From the NCBI GenBank assembly GCA_036375215.1, contig DASUSH010000091.1:1-22695 (forward strand): a DNA stretch of 22,695 bases, written 5' to 3'. The position numbers were made by a program, and so were the translations under genes. The notes under the pieces were generated by a model. The model was not told the origin of the DNA. It searched no databases and saw only the letters and a program-made list of their open reading frames with translations. Shown here one piece after another: positions 7,828 through 15,315 of this stretch. Numbering within the stretch: the first letter of the stretch is position 1; every line of letters starts with the position of its first letter. The DNA is from DASUSH01 sp036375215 (GTDB lineage: Bacteria; Actinomycetota; Thermoleophilia; Solirubrobacterales; 70-9).

Positions 7828-8835
7828 TCAGCTCTCGCGCACGACCTCGCGCGGGTCCTTGTCGTCGCGCAGGCCCTTGAAAGCGGGCTGGCGCAGGGTC
7901 CCCTCGAACGTCCATTCCGTGAACTCGACCTCGCAGACGAGCTCCGGCTCGCAGAAGACGGCCGGGCCGCCGGGCCGGTATCGCGTCTTCGCGATCGGGT
8001 CCTCGCCGAGCTCGAACGGGGCGATCTCCCGGACCAGGGGCGTGAGGAGCCTGGTCAGGCGGTCGAGCATCGCCTCTGTGAACCCGGTGCCGACGCCGCC
8101 CGCGTAGACGAGCTTCTGCTCGCGCCCCAGCCGGTCGGCCTCCTCGGGCGTCGAGTCCCAGTAGCCCACGAGCAGCGACCCGATCCGGCCACGACGGCCG
8201 CCCTCGCCGGGGTTGTATCCGCCGATCACGAACTCCTGGCGCCGCCGCGCGCGGGTCTTCAGCCAGTAATCGGTGCGCCGCCCCGGGCAGTACGGGCTGC
8301 CGATCCGCTTGGCGACGATCCCCTCGAGCCCGCGCTCGCGGGCGACCTGGAGCAGGCGTGCGCCCTCGCCGTGGTGCTCGGCCGGCGCCTGCCAGCTCGG
8401 CCCGTCGAAGCCGAGCCCGGCGAGCAGCTCGCGCCGGCGCTCGTACGGCTCGTCGACGAGCGAGCGCCCGTCGAGCTGGACGAGGTCGAACGCGATGAAC
8501 GTGACCGGCACCTCCGCGACCCGTTGGCGGATGGTCGACTCCGTGGTCAGGCCCATCCGCTTCTGGAGCAGCTGGAAGCTCGGGACCCCGTCCTCGTTGA
8601 AGGCGACGACCTCGCCGTCGAGCATCGCGTCGCTCCCGGCCGTCGCGGGCCCGATCGCGGCCAGCTCCGGGTAGCGCCTCGTCATCCGCTCGGCGCGCCG
8701 GCTGTGGAGCTCGAGCTCGCCGCCCTCGACCGCCGCCATCGCCCGAACCCCGTCCCACTTGATCTCATAGGCCCACTCGTCGCCCTCGGGCGGTTTCTCG
8801 ACGTGCTTGGCGAGCATGGGCTCGACGAAGTCCAC
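7828..8835 (-). CDS. ATP-dependent DNA ligase (LigD ligase domain type)
   Basis: This 335-residue ligase has the nucleotidyltransferase core followed by an OB fold, and seals breaks in NHEJ. Motif I is EIKWDGVR with the adenylated lysine K26, DGE is at 73-75, motif III FDLVQLDG at 116-123, motif IV EGIVAKR at 171-177, and motif V WLKTRARRRQEFVIGGY from 191. The OB domain ends with the LRQPAFKGLRDDKDP segment that is typical of LigD and LigC ligases. There is no fused polymerase or nuclease. The GTG at 8835 begins MDFVEPMLA, the normal N-terminus. AAACTA on the plus strand at 8842-8847 (TAGTTT on the coding strand) lies six bases from the GTG, as expected for a leaderless promoter. It is first in the NHEJ operon. 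Confidence 0.95.
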   Translation of the reverse strand: MDFVEPMLAKHVEKPPEGDEWAYEIKWDGVRAMAAVEGGELELHSRRAERMTRRYPELAAIGPATAGSDAMLDGEVVAFNEDGVPSFQLLQKRMGLTTESTIRQRVAEVPVTFIAFDLVQLDGRSLVDEPYERRRELLAGLGFDGPSWQAPAEHHGEGARLLQVARERGLEGIVAKRIGSPYCPGRRTDYWLKTRARRRQEFVIGGYNPGEGGRRGRIGSLLVGYWDSTPEEADRLGREQKLVYAGGVGTGFTEAMLDRLTRLLTPLVREIAPFELGEDPIAKTRYRPGGPAVFCEPELVCEVEFTEWTFEGTLRQPAFKGLRDDKDPREVVRES

Positions 8836-8863
8836 CGGCCGAAACTAGTGCCATGATCGCGGC
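8836..8863. promoter_or_regulatory. 28-base divergent promoter region, possible back-to-back leaderless promoters
   Basis: Only 28 bases separate the GTG of the ligase gene and the GTG of fetA. TAGTTT on the minus strand (8842-8847) and CATGAT on the plus strand (8852-8857) each lie six bases before their GTG, the distance expected if transcription begins at the start codon. No good -35 element and no Shine-Dalgarno site is seen on either side. Confidence 0.3.
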
Positions 8864-9523
8864 GTGCTCTTCGACCTTCGCGACGTCGACTGCGAGCGCG
8901 GCGGAACCATCGTCCTGCGGGCGGTGACGGCGTCGATTCCCGAGGGCGCGAGCTGCGTGGCCGGGCCCTCGGGCTCGGGGAAGTCGACTCTCCTGCGGCT
9001 TCTGAACCGGCTCGCCGACCCCGACTCCGGCGCCGTTCTCTACCGGGGAACCGACGTGCGCGAACGCGACGTGCTCGACCTGCGCCGGGAGGTCTGCCTC
9101 GTCCCGCAGCTGCCGGCGCTGCTCGACGGAGACGTCGCCGCCAACGTCCGCTTCGGGGCCGAGCTGGCGGGCCGGGACACCGACGTCGGCCGGGTGCTCC
9201 GCCTCGCCGGGCTTGACGACTCCTACGCGGGTCGCGACGCCGGGCGGCTGTCGGTCGGCGAGCAGCAGCGGGTCATGCTCGCCCGCGCGCTCGCGCTCGA
9301 GCCCCGCGTCCTGCTCCTCGACGAGCCGACCTCCGCCCTCGACGCCGAGTCGACCGGCGCGATCGAGGAGACGCTCACCGAGCTGCGCGAGCGGCTCGAC
9401 CTGTCCGTGGTGCTGGTCACCCACGACCTCGCCCAGGCGCGCCGGCTCGCCGACTGGGTCGTCCGGCTCGAGAGCGGGCGCGTCATGGCCACCGGCGCCG
9501 TCCGCGACCTGATCCCCGCATGA
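8864..9523 (+). CDS. ABC transporter ATP-binding protein, FetA-like
   Basis: This ABC ATPase of 219 residues probably powers the FetB-like permease encoded next. Walker A GPSGSGKST is at residues 34-42, the Q-loop glutamine at Q82, the signature LSVGEQQ at 129-135, Walker B VLLLDEP at 149-155 and the switch histidine H187 in LVTHD. The short length and the partner indicate the FetA (YbbL) group, proposed in E. coli to export iron. Metal specificity is not shown here. The start is GTG 8864, since an in-frame stop lies just upstream and the ATG at 8853 is in another frame. The stop is ten bases before fetB, which gives a two-gene operon divergent from the NHEJ genes. Confidence 0.9.
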   Translation: MLFDLRDVDCERGGTIVLRAVTASIPEGASCVAGPSGSGKSTLLRLLNRLADPDSGAVLYRGTDVRERDVLDLRREVCLVPQLPALLDGDVAANVRFGAELAGRDTDVGRVLRLAGLDDSYAGRDAGRLSVGEQQRVMLARALALEPRVLLLDEPTSALDAESTGAIEETLTELRERLDLSVVLVTHDLAQARRLADWVVRLESGRVMATGAVRDLIPA

Positions 9524-9533
9524 GCAGCGCGCG

Positions 9534-10310
9534 GTGACGGTCGGCATCGACGTCAGCCTCGGCGAGGTCGCCGCCTCGCTCGTCCTGGTCGCGATCGCGC
9601 TCGCGGTCAGCCTGAGGTGGCGGACCGGGATGGAGTCCGACTACCTGGTCGCGGTGATCCGCTCCTTCATCCAGCTGACCGCGATCGGCTACGTGATCCA
9701 GGCGATCTTCGACGAGGACAGCATCGCGCTGGTGGTCGCGCTGATCGTCGTCATGGTCCTCTTCGGCGCCTACACGGCCCGGGGCCGGGCGGCCCGGGTC
9801 CCGGGCGCGTTCGTGCCGCTGCTGATCGCGCTGTCGCTCGCCGCCGTAGCGACGCTCGGGCTCGTCGTCGGGCTGGGGATCTTCGAGCCCGAGCCGCGCT
9901 ACCTGGTCCCCGTCGGCGGGATGGTGATCGGCAACGCGATGATCGCCGCCGCGGTCGCGCTCGACCGTCTCGGCGACGAGATCGCCGATCAGGCGTCCAG
10001 GATCGAGGCGACCCTCGCGCTGGGGGCTACCTCGACCCAGGCTGCGGCGCCGATCGTCCGCCGCAGCCTGCGGTCGGGGCTGATTCCGATCGTCGACTCG
10101 ACCAAGACGACCGGCCTGATCTTCTTCCCGGGGACGATGGTCGGGATGCTGCTCGCCGGGGCCGAGCCGATCGACGCCGTCCGCCTCCAGCTCGTCCTCC
10201 TCTGGACGCTCTTCGGCGCGATCGCGATCGCGACGCTCGTCGCGACGAACCTCGCCTACCGGAACTTCTTCACCCCGTTCCACCAGCTGCGCGAGCCGTC
10301 GGGGCCGTAG
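9534..10310 (+). CDS. FetB-like ABC permease (UPF0014 family)
   Basis: This integral membrane protein of 258 residues has about seven hydrophobic segments, starting near residues 10-28, and belongs to the UPF0014/FetB (YbbM) family. Family features visible are the RSFIQLTAIGYVI segment near 42-54, the MVIGNAMIAAAVALDRL segment near 125-141, LALGATSTQAA near 160 and the PGTMVGMLLAG motif near 200. With the preceding ATPase it forms a probable metal or small-solute exporter; E. coli FetAB is linked to iron efflux and oxidative-stress resistance. The start is GTG 9534 and upstream sequence overlaps nothing. Its stop is one base from the stop of the convergent anti-sigma gene. Confidence 0.92.
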   Translation: MTVGIDVSLGEVAASLVLVAIALAVSLRWRTGMESDYLVAVIRSFIQLTAIGYVIQAIFDEDSIALVVALIVVMVLFGAYTARGRAARVPGAFVPLLIALSLAAVATLGLVVGLGIFEPEPRYLVPVGGMVIGNAMIAAAVALDRLGDEIADQASRIEATLALGATSTQAAAPIVRRSLRSGLIPIVDSTKTTGLIFFPGTMVGMLLAGAEPIDAVRLQLVLLWTLFGAIAIATLVATNLAYRNFFTPFHQLREPSGP

Positions 10311-10311
10311 C

Positions 10312-11556
10312 TCAGCGCTGCGGCAGGACCCAGCCGCTGACCCGGGGGAAGGCGGCGTCGCCGCCTTCCGGCGCGAACTGCTCCGTCACCTCGTCGATTG
10401 CGACAAGCCGTCGCGGGCGGTCCGCGCGGATGAAGAGCCACTGGTCGGCGTCGCGCCAGCCGGCGAGCAGCCAGCGGCCGTCGGGCGACCACTTGAGGCC
10501 CTCGACCGCCCCGGGGCCGGCGAAGAGCGTGGTGTCGGAGGCGTGGCCGCGGTTGAACTCGATGCGCCTGATCGTGCTGGTTCCGCCGCCGCGCTCGATC
10601 ACCGCGACGTCATCGCCGCGCGGGGCAAGCGCCGTCTCGGTGATCCGGTCGCCGCGGGTCGCCACGTACTCGGCGTCACTCGGGTTCGGCCCATGCCCGA
10701 TCACCTCTGCAAAGAGCGCGCGGTCCCAACTCCCCACGAACCGCTCGCCGCTCGCCGACCACGCGATCTGGCGGAGGGGTCCGTAGCGGTCGCGGTTGAA
10801 GAGCGCGGCCGGGGAGGCGCCGCCCCGAATCGTTTCGCCGGTATCGGCGTCGACCAGGTGAACGCGCCCACCGGCGTCGACATACGTGAGCTGCTCGGGT
10901 CCCGGCTCGCCGACGGCTGCGGCGAGCTTCAGGCTCGCCGTGGGACGCCACGCGGGAGCGACCGGGGCGACGCCGCCGGCGACCAGGTGGTCGCCGGTGC
11001 CGTCGCCAGACACGACCCGCAGGTCGTCGCCGCTTCGGTACGCGACCCGGAAGCCGCTCGGCGCCCAGCGCGCGTCGCTCACGGTGGCCGGGGCGGTTAC
11101 CGTCCAGCGCACCTCGCCGGTCGGACCGAGGGCGACGAGCCGGCGGCCGTCGGTCGCGGCGACGAAGAGCCCGCGCGGGGCGGAGAACGTGGACTGGCCG
11201 TAGTCGCCGAGCTGGTGCTTCGAGCCGTCGTCGCGGACGATCCACGGGCCGGCCTCGGAGTCGACGAGGAGCTCGCCGGCGGCGGGCAGCGGCCCGAGCT
11301 CCGGCAGGGTCTGGGCGTCTTCGATGCCCACGACGTCGCGGACGACGTCCACGACCTCTGCGCCCGCGGGGGTGAGGGCGAGCACGGCGACCGCCACCGC
11401 CGCGGCCGCCGCCGCGACGAGCCGCCGGACGGGCCGTCGCGCCGGAGCCTGGGCGCGGTCCGCGTAGGCAGCGCTGATGACCAGCCAGGCGCGCTCCTCG
11501 GCGGCGTCGTCCTCGGGGACGGGCAGGTCGCGGAGCCGCTCCTCGAGCGCGCTCAT
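10312..11556 (-). CDS. Membrane anti-sigma factor candidate with extracellular TolB/WD40-like beta-propeller
   Basis: The protein has 414 residues. Residues 1-45 are charged and cytoplasmic-like (MSALEERLRDLPVPEDDAAE, then ERAWLVISAAYADR), in the position of an anti-sigma domain. An Ala/Val-rich membrane helix covers about 46-62. The rest is extracellular and contains repeated blades such as VSDARWAPSGFRVAYRSGDD, LRQIAWSASGERFVGSWD and VEGLKWSPDGRWLLAGW, the WSPDGR pattern being typical of TolB/WD40-like propellers. The ATG at 11556 overlaps the sigma-factor stop (ATGA) and has GGAGGAGGG upstream. I infer that it holds the neighbouring ECF sigma factor at the membrane and that the propeller senses an envelope signal. 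The anti-sigma role is from position and architecture. No zinc-binding HxxxCxxC motif is present. Confidence 0.8.
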   Translation of the reverse strand: MSALEERLRDLPVPEDDAAEERAWLVISAAYADRAQAPARRPVRRLVAAAAAAVAVAVLALTPAGAEVVDVVRDVVGIEDAQTLPELGPLPAAGELLVDSEAGPWIVRDDGSKHQLGDYGQSTFSAPRGLFVAATDGRRLVALGPTGEVRWTVTAPATVSDARWAPSGFRVAYRSGDDLRVVSGDGTGDHLVAGGVAPVAPAWRPTASLKLAAAVGEPGPEQLTYVDAGGRVHLVDADTGETIRGGASPAALFNRDRYGPLRQIAWSASGERFVGSWDRALFAEVIGHGPNPSDAEYVATRGDRITETALAPRGDDVAVIERGGGTSTIRRIEFNRGHASDTTLFAGPGAVEGLKWSPDGRWLLAGWRDADQWLFIRADRPRRLVAIDEVTEQFAPEGGDAAFPRVSGWVLPQR

Positions 11557-12185
11557 CCCTCGCCCTCCTCCACCAGCGGCCGCAGGCGGTCGAGCGCGCG
11601 GCGCAGCCGGGAGTTCACGGTTCCGCGCGGCATCTCGAGCATCTCGCCGATCTCGCTCGGCGTGTAGCCGAGCAGGTGGCGGAGCACGACGACGGCTCGC
11701 TGCTCGGGTCCCAGCCCCGCCAGGGCGGCGAGCAGCTCGTCCGAGAGCTCGGGCTGGGCCGGGGGTGCCGCCTCGCCCTCGAGGCCCGGCGGGATCCCCA
11801 CCTCGCTCCTGATCCGCCGCGACCGCGAGAAGTCGATCGCCCGGTTCACGGTGATCCGGTGCAGCCAGGGCCCGAAGGGGCGGCGGCGGTCGAAGCGATC
11901 GAGCGCGCGGATCGCGGCGAGGAAGGACTCCTGTGCGATGTCCTCCGCCGCGGCCGAGTCGTGGACGATCAGGTAGGCGGCGCGGTGGGCCGGTCGCCAG
12001 TGGCGGCGGAAGAGCTCCTCGAGCGCGTCCTCGGACCCGTTCTGCGCCGCGCGAACGAGCGCCCCCTCGCGCCGGCCGAGCCACGTCGCGCGCGGCGCAG
12101 CCGGAAGGCGCTCGCTCGCCTGCTCCGCGGCGCTCATCGGCGAGCCCCATTGTTGCGCGGGGGCGGCGAGCGCGAGCCCGCTCAC
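11553..12185 (-). CDS. ECF-type RNA polymerase sigma factor
   Basis: This sigma-70 family factor of 210 residues contains only regions 2 and 4. Region 2 is ALEELFRRHWRPAHRAAYLI through DIAQESFLAAIRALDRFD and FGPWLHRITVNRAIDFSR (about residues 50-125). Region 4 is LGPEQRAVVVLRHLLGY and SEIGEMLEMPRGTVNSRLRR (about 155-200), with a clear helix-turn-helix. GTG 12185 gives a GTGA overlap with the upstream propeller gene. ATG 12137 is an alternative and gives 194 residues, and neither has an ideal ribosome binding site. It is followed with a 4-base overlap by the putative anti-sigma gene, so the three genes are translated as a unit. Targets are unknown. Confidence 0.93.
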   Translation of the reverse strand: MSGLALAAPAQQWGSPMSAAEQASERLPAAPRATWLGRREGALVRAAQNGSEDALEELFRRHWRPAHRAAYLIVHDSAAAEDIAQESFLAAIRALDRFDRRRPFGPWLHRITVNRAIDFSRSRRIRSEVGIPPGLEGEAAPPAQPELSDELLAALAGLGPEQRAVVVLRHLLGYTPSEIGEMLEMPRGTVNSRLRRALDRLRPLVEEGEG

Positions 12186-13243
12186 GGAACCGGCTCGGCC
12201 TCTCGCTCGCGATCCTCGCCCGGCCCCGCCGCCTGCGCCCCGGCGAAGATCTCGCCGAGCTCCGCCTCGTTCGCCCGCCGCCTGCGCCGCCGCATCGCGA
12301 GCAGCGCGATCGCCGCGAGCGCGACCGCGCCGAGCGCGGCGGCGAGCGGCCAGGCGCTGCCGCCGTCGCCTTGCGGGCCCGGGACGACCTCCTCGACGAC
12401 CCTGGTCACCTCGAAGCTCTCCGGGTCGACGTTCGCCACGGGCTCGCCGCGGCGCATGACGGAGATCGCGCCCGTCCCGGCGTCCACCGCGAGGCCGTGG
12501 CGGTACGCATCGCCGGGCGGAATGCTCTCGATATCGACGCAGACCGCGGTCTCGCCCTCGGTGTCGAGCGCGTGGATGAAGGTCTCCTCGCCGCCCCCGT
12601 AGAGGGTGTAGGCCCAGCGGCCGTCGGGGCTCATCTCGCGCGCTACCGGCTGGCCGGCCATCCGCTCGTCGGGCTCGGACGGGTCCACGATCTCGCCGGG
12701 CTTGAACTCGCCACGTTCGCGGTCGTAGGCGCGGACCGAGTAGTTGAACGGGTCCGTCGCGGAGCCGTAGGTGACGAGATAGAGGAGCCGGCCGTCGGGC
12801 GAGATCGCGTCGAAGCTCACGAAGCCGGGGAGGTCGATCTGTTCGCGGACCCGCAGTCGCTGGGTGTCGAGCACGAGAAACGAGGTCTTCTCGGGCTGTA
12901 GCCCACGGGGCGTCTGGCCCAGGACCAGGGTTTCCCCGTCGGCGGAGAGGCCGCCGGCCTCTCGCCCGTCGATCGTGACCGCGAGTGGAGCCCAGATGCC
13001 GGCGAGGGAGCGCTGCCTGCGCACCTCGCCGCCGTCGGTCTCGGTAGCGAGGACGGTGGTCCCGCGGTTGTCGATGATCGTCGAATAGCGCATCGCGGCC
13101 GCCGGCGTTCCCGGGGGGCCGGTGACGCCGTCTCCGTTGAAGATCACGCTCGGGCCGACCGACCCCGCACCGGCGGCCGCCCCCGGCGCGACGACCGCGA
13201 TCGCCGCCAGTGCCGCTGCCATCACTCCAAGAGCTCGTCTCAT
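12182..13243 (-). CDS. Secreted, membrane-anchored beta-propeller protein in the ECF operon
   Basis: The protein has 353 residues. A signal peptide (MRRALGVMAAALAAIAVVAP, cleavage near AAAGAG) is followed by an extracellular domain with propeller-like repeats: GGLSADGETLVLGQTPRG, FDAISPDGRLLYLVTYGS, REMSPDGRWAYTLYGGG and AYRHGLAVDAGTGAISVM. A single membrane helix lies at about 298-317, then RRRRRR and a short cytoplasmic tail. The topology is therefore outside propeller, inside tail. The ATG at 13243 is chosen because it starts a perfect signal peptide; the open frame continues upstream only as antisense of the MFS gene. It is first in the operon and overlaps the sigma gene by four bases. 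It may be a co-sensor or an envelope stress partner. I do not know a characterised homologue. Confidence 0.82.
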   Translation of the reverse strand: MRRALGVMAAALAAIAVVAPGAAAGAGSVGPSVIFNGDGVTGPPGTPAAAMRYSTIIDNRGTTVLATETDGGEVRRQRSLAGIWAPLAVTIDGREAGGLSADGETLVLGQTPRGLQPEKTSFLVLDTQRLRVREQIDLPGFVSFDAISPDGRLLYLVTYGSATDPFNYSVRAYDRERGEFKPGEIVDPSEPDERMAGQPVAREMSPDGRWAYTLYGGGEETFIHALDTEGETAVCVDIESIPPGDAYRHGLAVDAGTGAISVMRRGEPVANVDPESFEVTRVVEEVVPGPQGDGGSAWPLAAALGAVALAAIALLAMRRRRRRANEAELGEIFAGAQAAGPGEDREREAEPVP

Positions 13244-13303
13244 GCCCTGTATACGGGCGGGCCCGCTCGGGGGGTCCCTCCGGCTCTTTGCCAGACTCGA
13301 TCC
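13244..13303. promoter_or_regulatory. Divergent promoter region between the ECF operon and the MFS exporter
   Basis: The 60-base gap must hold both promoters. On the minus strand GGGAC and CGTAT are separated by 18 bases, and CGTAT lies seven bases from the propeller ATG. This loosely resembles an ECF-type promoter (GGAAC and CGT elements) and would suit autoregulation, but the spacing is one or two bases long and the match is weak. On the plus strand no convincing -10 or ribosome binding site precedes the MFS ATG. Confidence 0.25.
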
Positions 13304-14932
13304 ATGACCTCGACCCAGCGCTGGACGCTCGTCGCCGCGATCATGGGGTCGACGGTCGTCTTCCTCGACGCCACGGTCGTGAACGTCGCCCTGCCCGCGA
13401 TCGCCGACGACCTGGACGCCGGCCTCTCCGGGCAGCAGTGGGTCGTCGAGGCCTACCTGCTGGCGCTCGTCGCGCTGCTCCTCGTCGGCGGCTCGCTCGG
13501 CGACAAGTTCGGCCGCAAGCTGATGTTCGTTGCCGGCCTCGTCGGGTTCGGGGTGACCTCGGCGCTCTGCGCGATCGCGCCGACGGCGGAGGTCCTGATC
13601 GGCGCCCGCGCGCTCCAGGGCATCGCCGGCGCGCTCCTGGTGCCGGGTTCGCTCGCCCTCGTCGCGTCGGCGTTCGAGGGCGAGGCCCGCGGGCGGGCGG
13701 TCGGCACCTGGACGGCGTGGACGGGGATCGCGACCGTGCTCGGGCCGGCGGGCGGCGGCGTCCTCGTCGACCAGCTCGACTGGCGCTGGATCTTCTGGGT
13801 GAACGTGCCGCTGGTCGCGGTCACCGTCCTGCTCACGCTGCGCCATGTCCAGGAGAGCAAGGACCCGGAGGCGGTGCCGGGGATCGACTGGGTCGGCATC
13901 GCGCTCTCGGCGCTGGGCCTCGGCGGCCCCGTGTTCGCGCTGATCGAGCAGCCGAGCTACGGATGGAGCGATCCGATCGTCTTCATCCCGCTCGTCGCCG
14001 GCATCGTGCTCTTCGCCCTCTTCATCGTCTGGGAGCGCCGCGCCGCGCACCCGATGCTCGAGCTGAGCCTGTTCAAGGTGCGCAACTTCGCCGTCGCCAA
14101 CATGGCCACGCTCGCCGCGTATGCCGGGCTCATGGGCGGCTTCTTCTTCATCACCCTGTTCCTCCAGCAGACCGCCGGCTATACGGCGCTGGAGGCGGGG
14201 CTGGCGACCCTGCCGACCTCGCTCGCGCTGTTCGTCCTCTCGCCCCGCTTCGGCAGGATGGCGTCCGGAACCGGGCCGCGCCTGCCGATGACGGTGGGTC
14301 CGATCGTGGGCGGGATCGGCCTCCTGATGTTCATGCGGGTCGATGCCGGCGCCGACTACCTGACCGAGGTCCTCCCGGCCGTGGTCGTCTTCGGGCTCGG
14401 CATCTCGGCGATGGTCGCCCCCTTGACCGCGACCGTCCTCGACTCGGTCGACGAGCGCCACACCGGGATCGCCTCGGGGGTCAACAACGGCGTCTCCCGG
14501 GTCGCGGGGCTGCTCGCGATCGCGGTGCTGGGCGCCGTGATCGCCGCCCGGTTCAGCTCCGCGATCGACGACGACCTCGCAGGCGTCGCCCTGAGCCCGG
14601 CGGCCGAGGAGGTCGTCGAGGACGCGCAGGCGAAGCCGCTCGGCGCCGCCGAGACCGGCGACCTCGACCCGGGCGAGGCGTCGACGGTGACGGCGGCGGT
14701 CACCGGCGCCTCCGAGTCCTCCTTCGACCTCGGCGTCGGCATCGGCGGCGCCCTGATGATCGTCGGCGGCGTCGTCGCCGGGATCGGGATCCGCAATCCC
14801 GACCGCAGCAAGCCCCACGAGGAGAGCGCGCCACGGGCCGCCACCGCCGGCGAGTGCGGCCGCTGCCCCGGCGACCCCGCCGGCCACGGCGTGCCCGAGG
14901 GCGAGGCGCAGCCCGAGCCGGCGCCCGCCTAG
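13304..14932 (+). CDS. MFS multidrug exporter, DHA2/EmrB-QacA type
   Basis: This 542-residue transporter is probably a 14-helix proton-coupled drug exporter. Near the N-terminus FLDATVVNVALPAIADDL carries the DHA2 helix 1 motif D1, and GGSLGDKFGRKLMF (about residues 63-76) is the MFS motif A. ARALQGIAGALLVPGSLAL (about 102-120) and GPAGGGVLVDQLDWRWIFWV (about 147-166) are motifs B and C of the family. A soluble loop of about 50 residues lies before the last helix, and the final 45 residues are a cytoplasmic tail with ECGRCP, a CxxC pair, and a His shortly after. The substrate is unknown. It is divergent from the sigma operon. Its stop overlaps the next start by one base. Confidence 0.92.
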   Translation: MTSTQRWTLVAAIMGSTVVFLDATVVNVALPAIADDLDAGLSGQQWVVEAYLLALVALLLVGGSLGDKFGRKLMFVAGLVGFGVTSALCAIAPTAEVLIGARALQGIAGALLVPGSLALVASAFEGEARGRAVGTWTAWTGIATVLGPAGGGVLVDQLDWRWIFWVNVPLVAVTVLLTLRHVQESKDPEAVPGIDWVGIALSALGLGGPVFALIEQPSYGWSDPIVFIPLVAGIVLFALFIVWERRAAHPMLELSLFKVRNFAVANMATLAAYAGLMGGFFFITLFLQQTAGYTALEAGLATLPTSLALFVLSPRFGRMASGTGPRLPMTVGPIVGGIGLLMFMRVDAGADYLTEVLPAVVVFGLGISAMVAPLTATVLDSVDERHTGIASGVNNGVSRVAGLLAIAVLGAVIAARFSSAIDDDLAGVALSPAAEEVVEDAQAKPLGAAETGDLDPGEASTVTAAVTGASESSFDLGVGIGGALMIVGGVVAGIGIRNPDRSKPHEESAPRAATAGECGRCPGDPAGHGVPEGEAQPEPAPA

Positions 14933-15291
14933 TGCTGCTCGAAGCGGTGATCGCCCTGCTCGCCTCGGTGGCGCCGCCGCCGGCCGGCGAGCCGGCCTTC
15001 CGCGAGGCCCGCTGCCCGCCGGACGCGGCGAACTGCGAGACCGCGACCGGCCGGATCCTCTACGTGGAGCGCGTGGACCCCGACGGCGACGGAGACGCGC
15101 ATTTCGTGATCGCCGGCAAAGACGACGTCACCGGCCTCGGCACCTCGGTGATCGACGTCCGCCGCGACCTGCGGCCGCGCCCGCTGCCGGGCCCGGGCGA
15201 GCGGATCTCCGCCGCCGGCCCCGTCTACCGCGGGTCCTACGGCCAGCGCCAGATCCAGGCCGAGGTCGTGCGCGTCGAGCCCGGGTCCTGA
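14932..15291 (+). CDS. Small secreted protein, OB-fold-like, function unknown
   Basis: This is a 119-residue protein beginning at GTG 14932, whose G is the last base of the MFS stop codon. The N-terminus (MLLEAVIALLASVAPPPAGE) is hydrophobic and suggests a weak signal peptide or lipid-free anchor. The body has two cysteines (REARCPPDAANCETATG), then strands ATGRILYVERVDPDGDGDAH, AGKDDVTGLG and VIDVRRDLRP, ending in YGQRQIQAEVVRVEP. The alternation and the GERISAAGPV turn resemble an OB fold, seen in small secreted proteins of this group. It has no recognisable catalytic residues. Close coupling to the exporter suggests co-expression. I cannot name it. Confidence 0.72.
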   Translation: MLLEAVIALLASVAPPPAGEPAFREARCPPDAANCETATGRILYVERVDPDGDGDAHFVIAGKDDVTGLGTSVIDVRRDLRPRPLPGPGERISAAGPVYRGSYGQRQIQAEVVRVEPGS

Positions 15292-15301
15292 CCGGCACGG
15301 G

Positions 15302-15307
15302 TAGATT
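15302..15307 (+). promoter_or_regulatory. Candidate -10 element for trpS
   Basis: TAGATT matches the actinobacterial TANNNT -10 pattern and lies 8 bases before the ATG of the 18-codon leader ORF. No matching -35 element is seen 16-18 bases upstream. Confidence 0.3.
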
Positions 15308-15315
15308 GCCGCCGA

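Noticed and set aside
13244..14887. A 901-codon minus-strand frame continuing upstream of the propeller gene across the MFS gene
   Set aside because: The extension is antisense to a clear transporter and shows low-complexity Arg/Asp/Glu/Gly composition, as expected from codon bias in high-GC DNA. The signal peptide at 13243 marks the true start.
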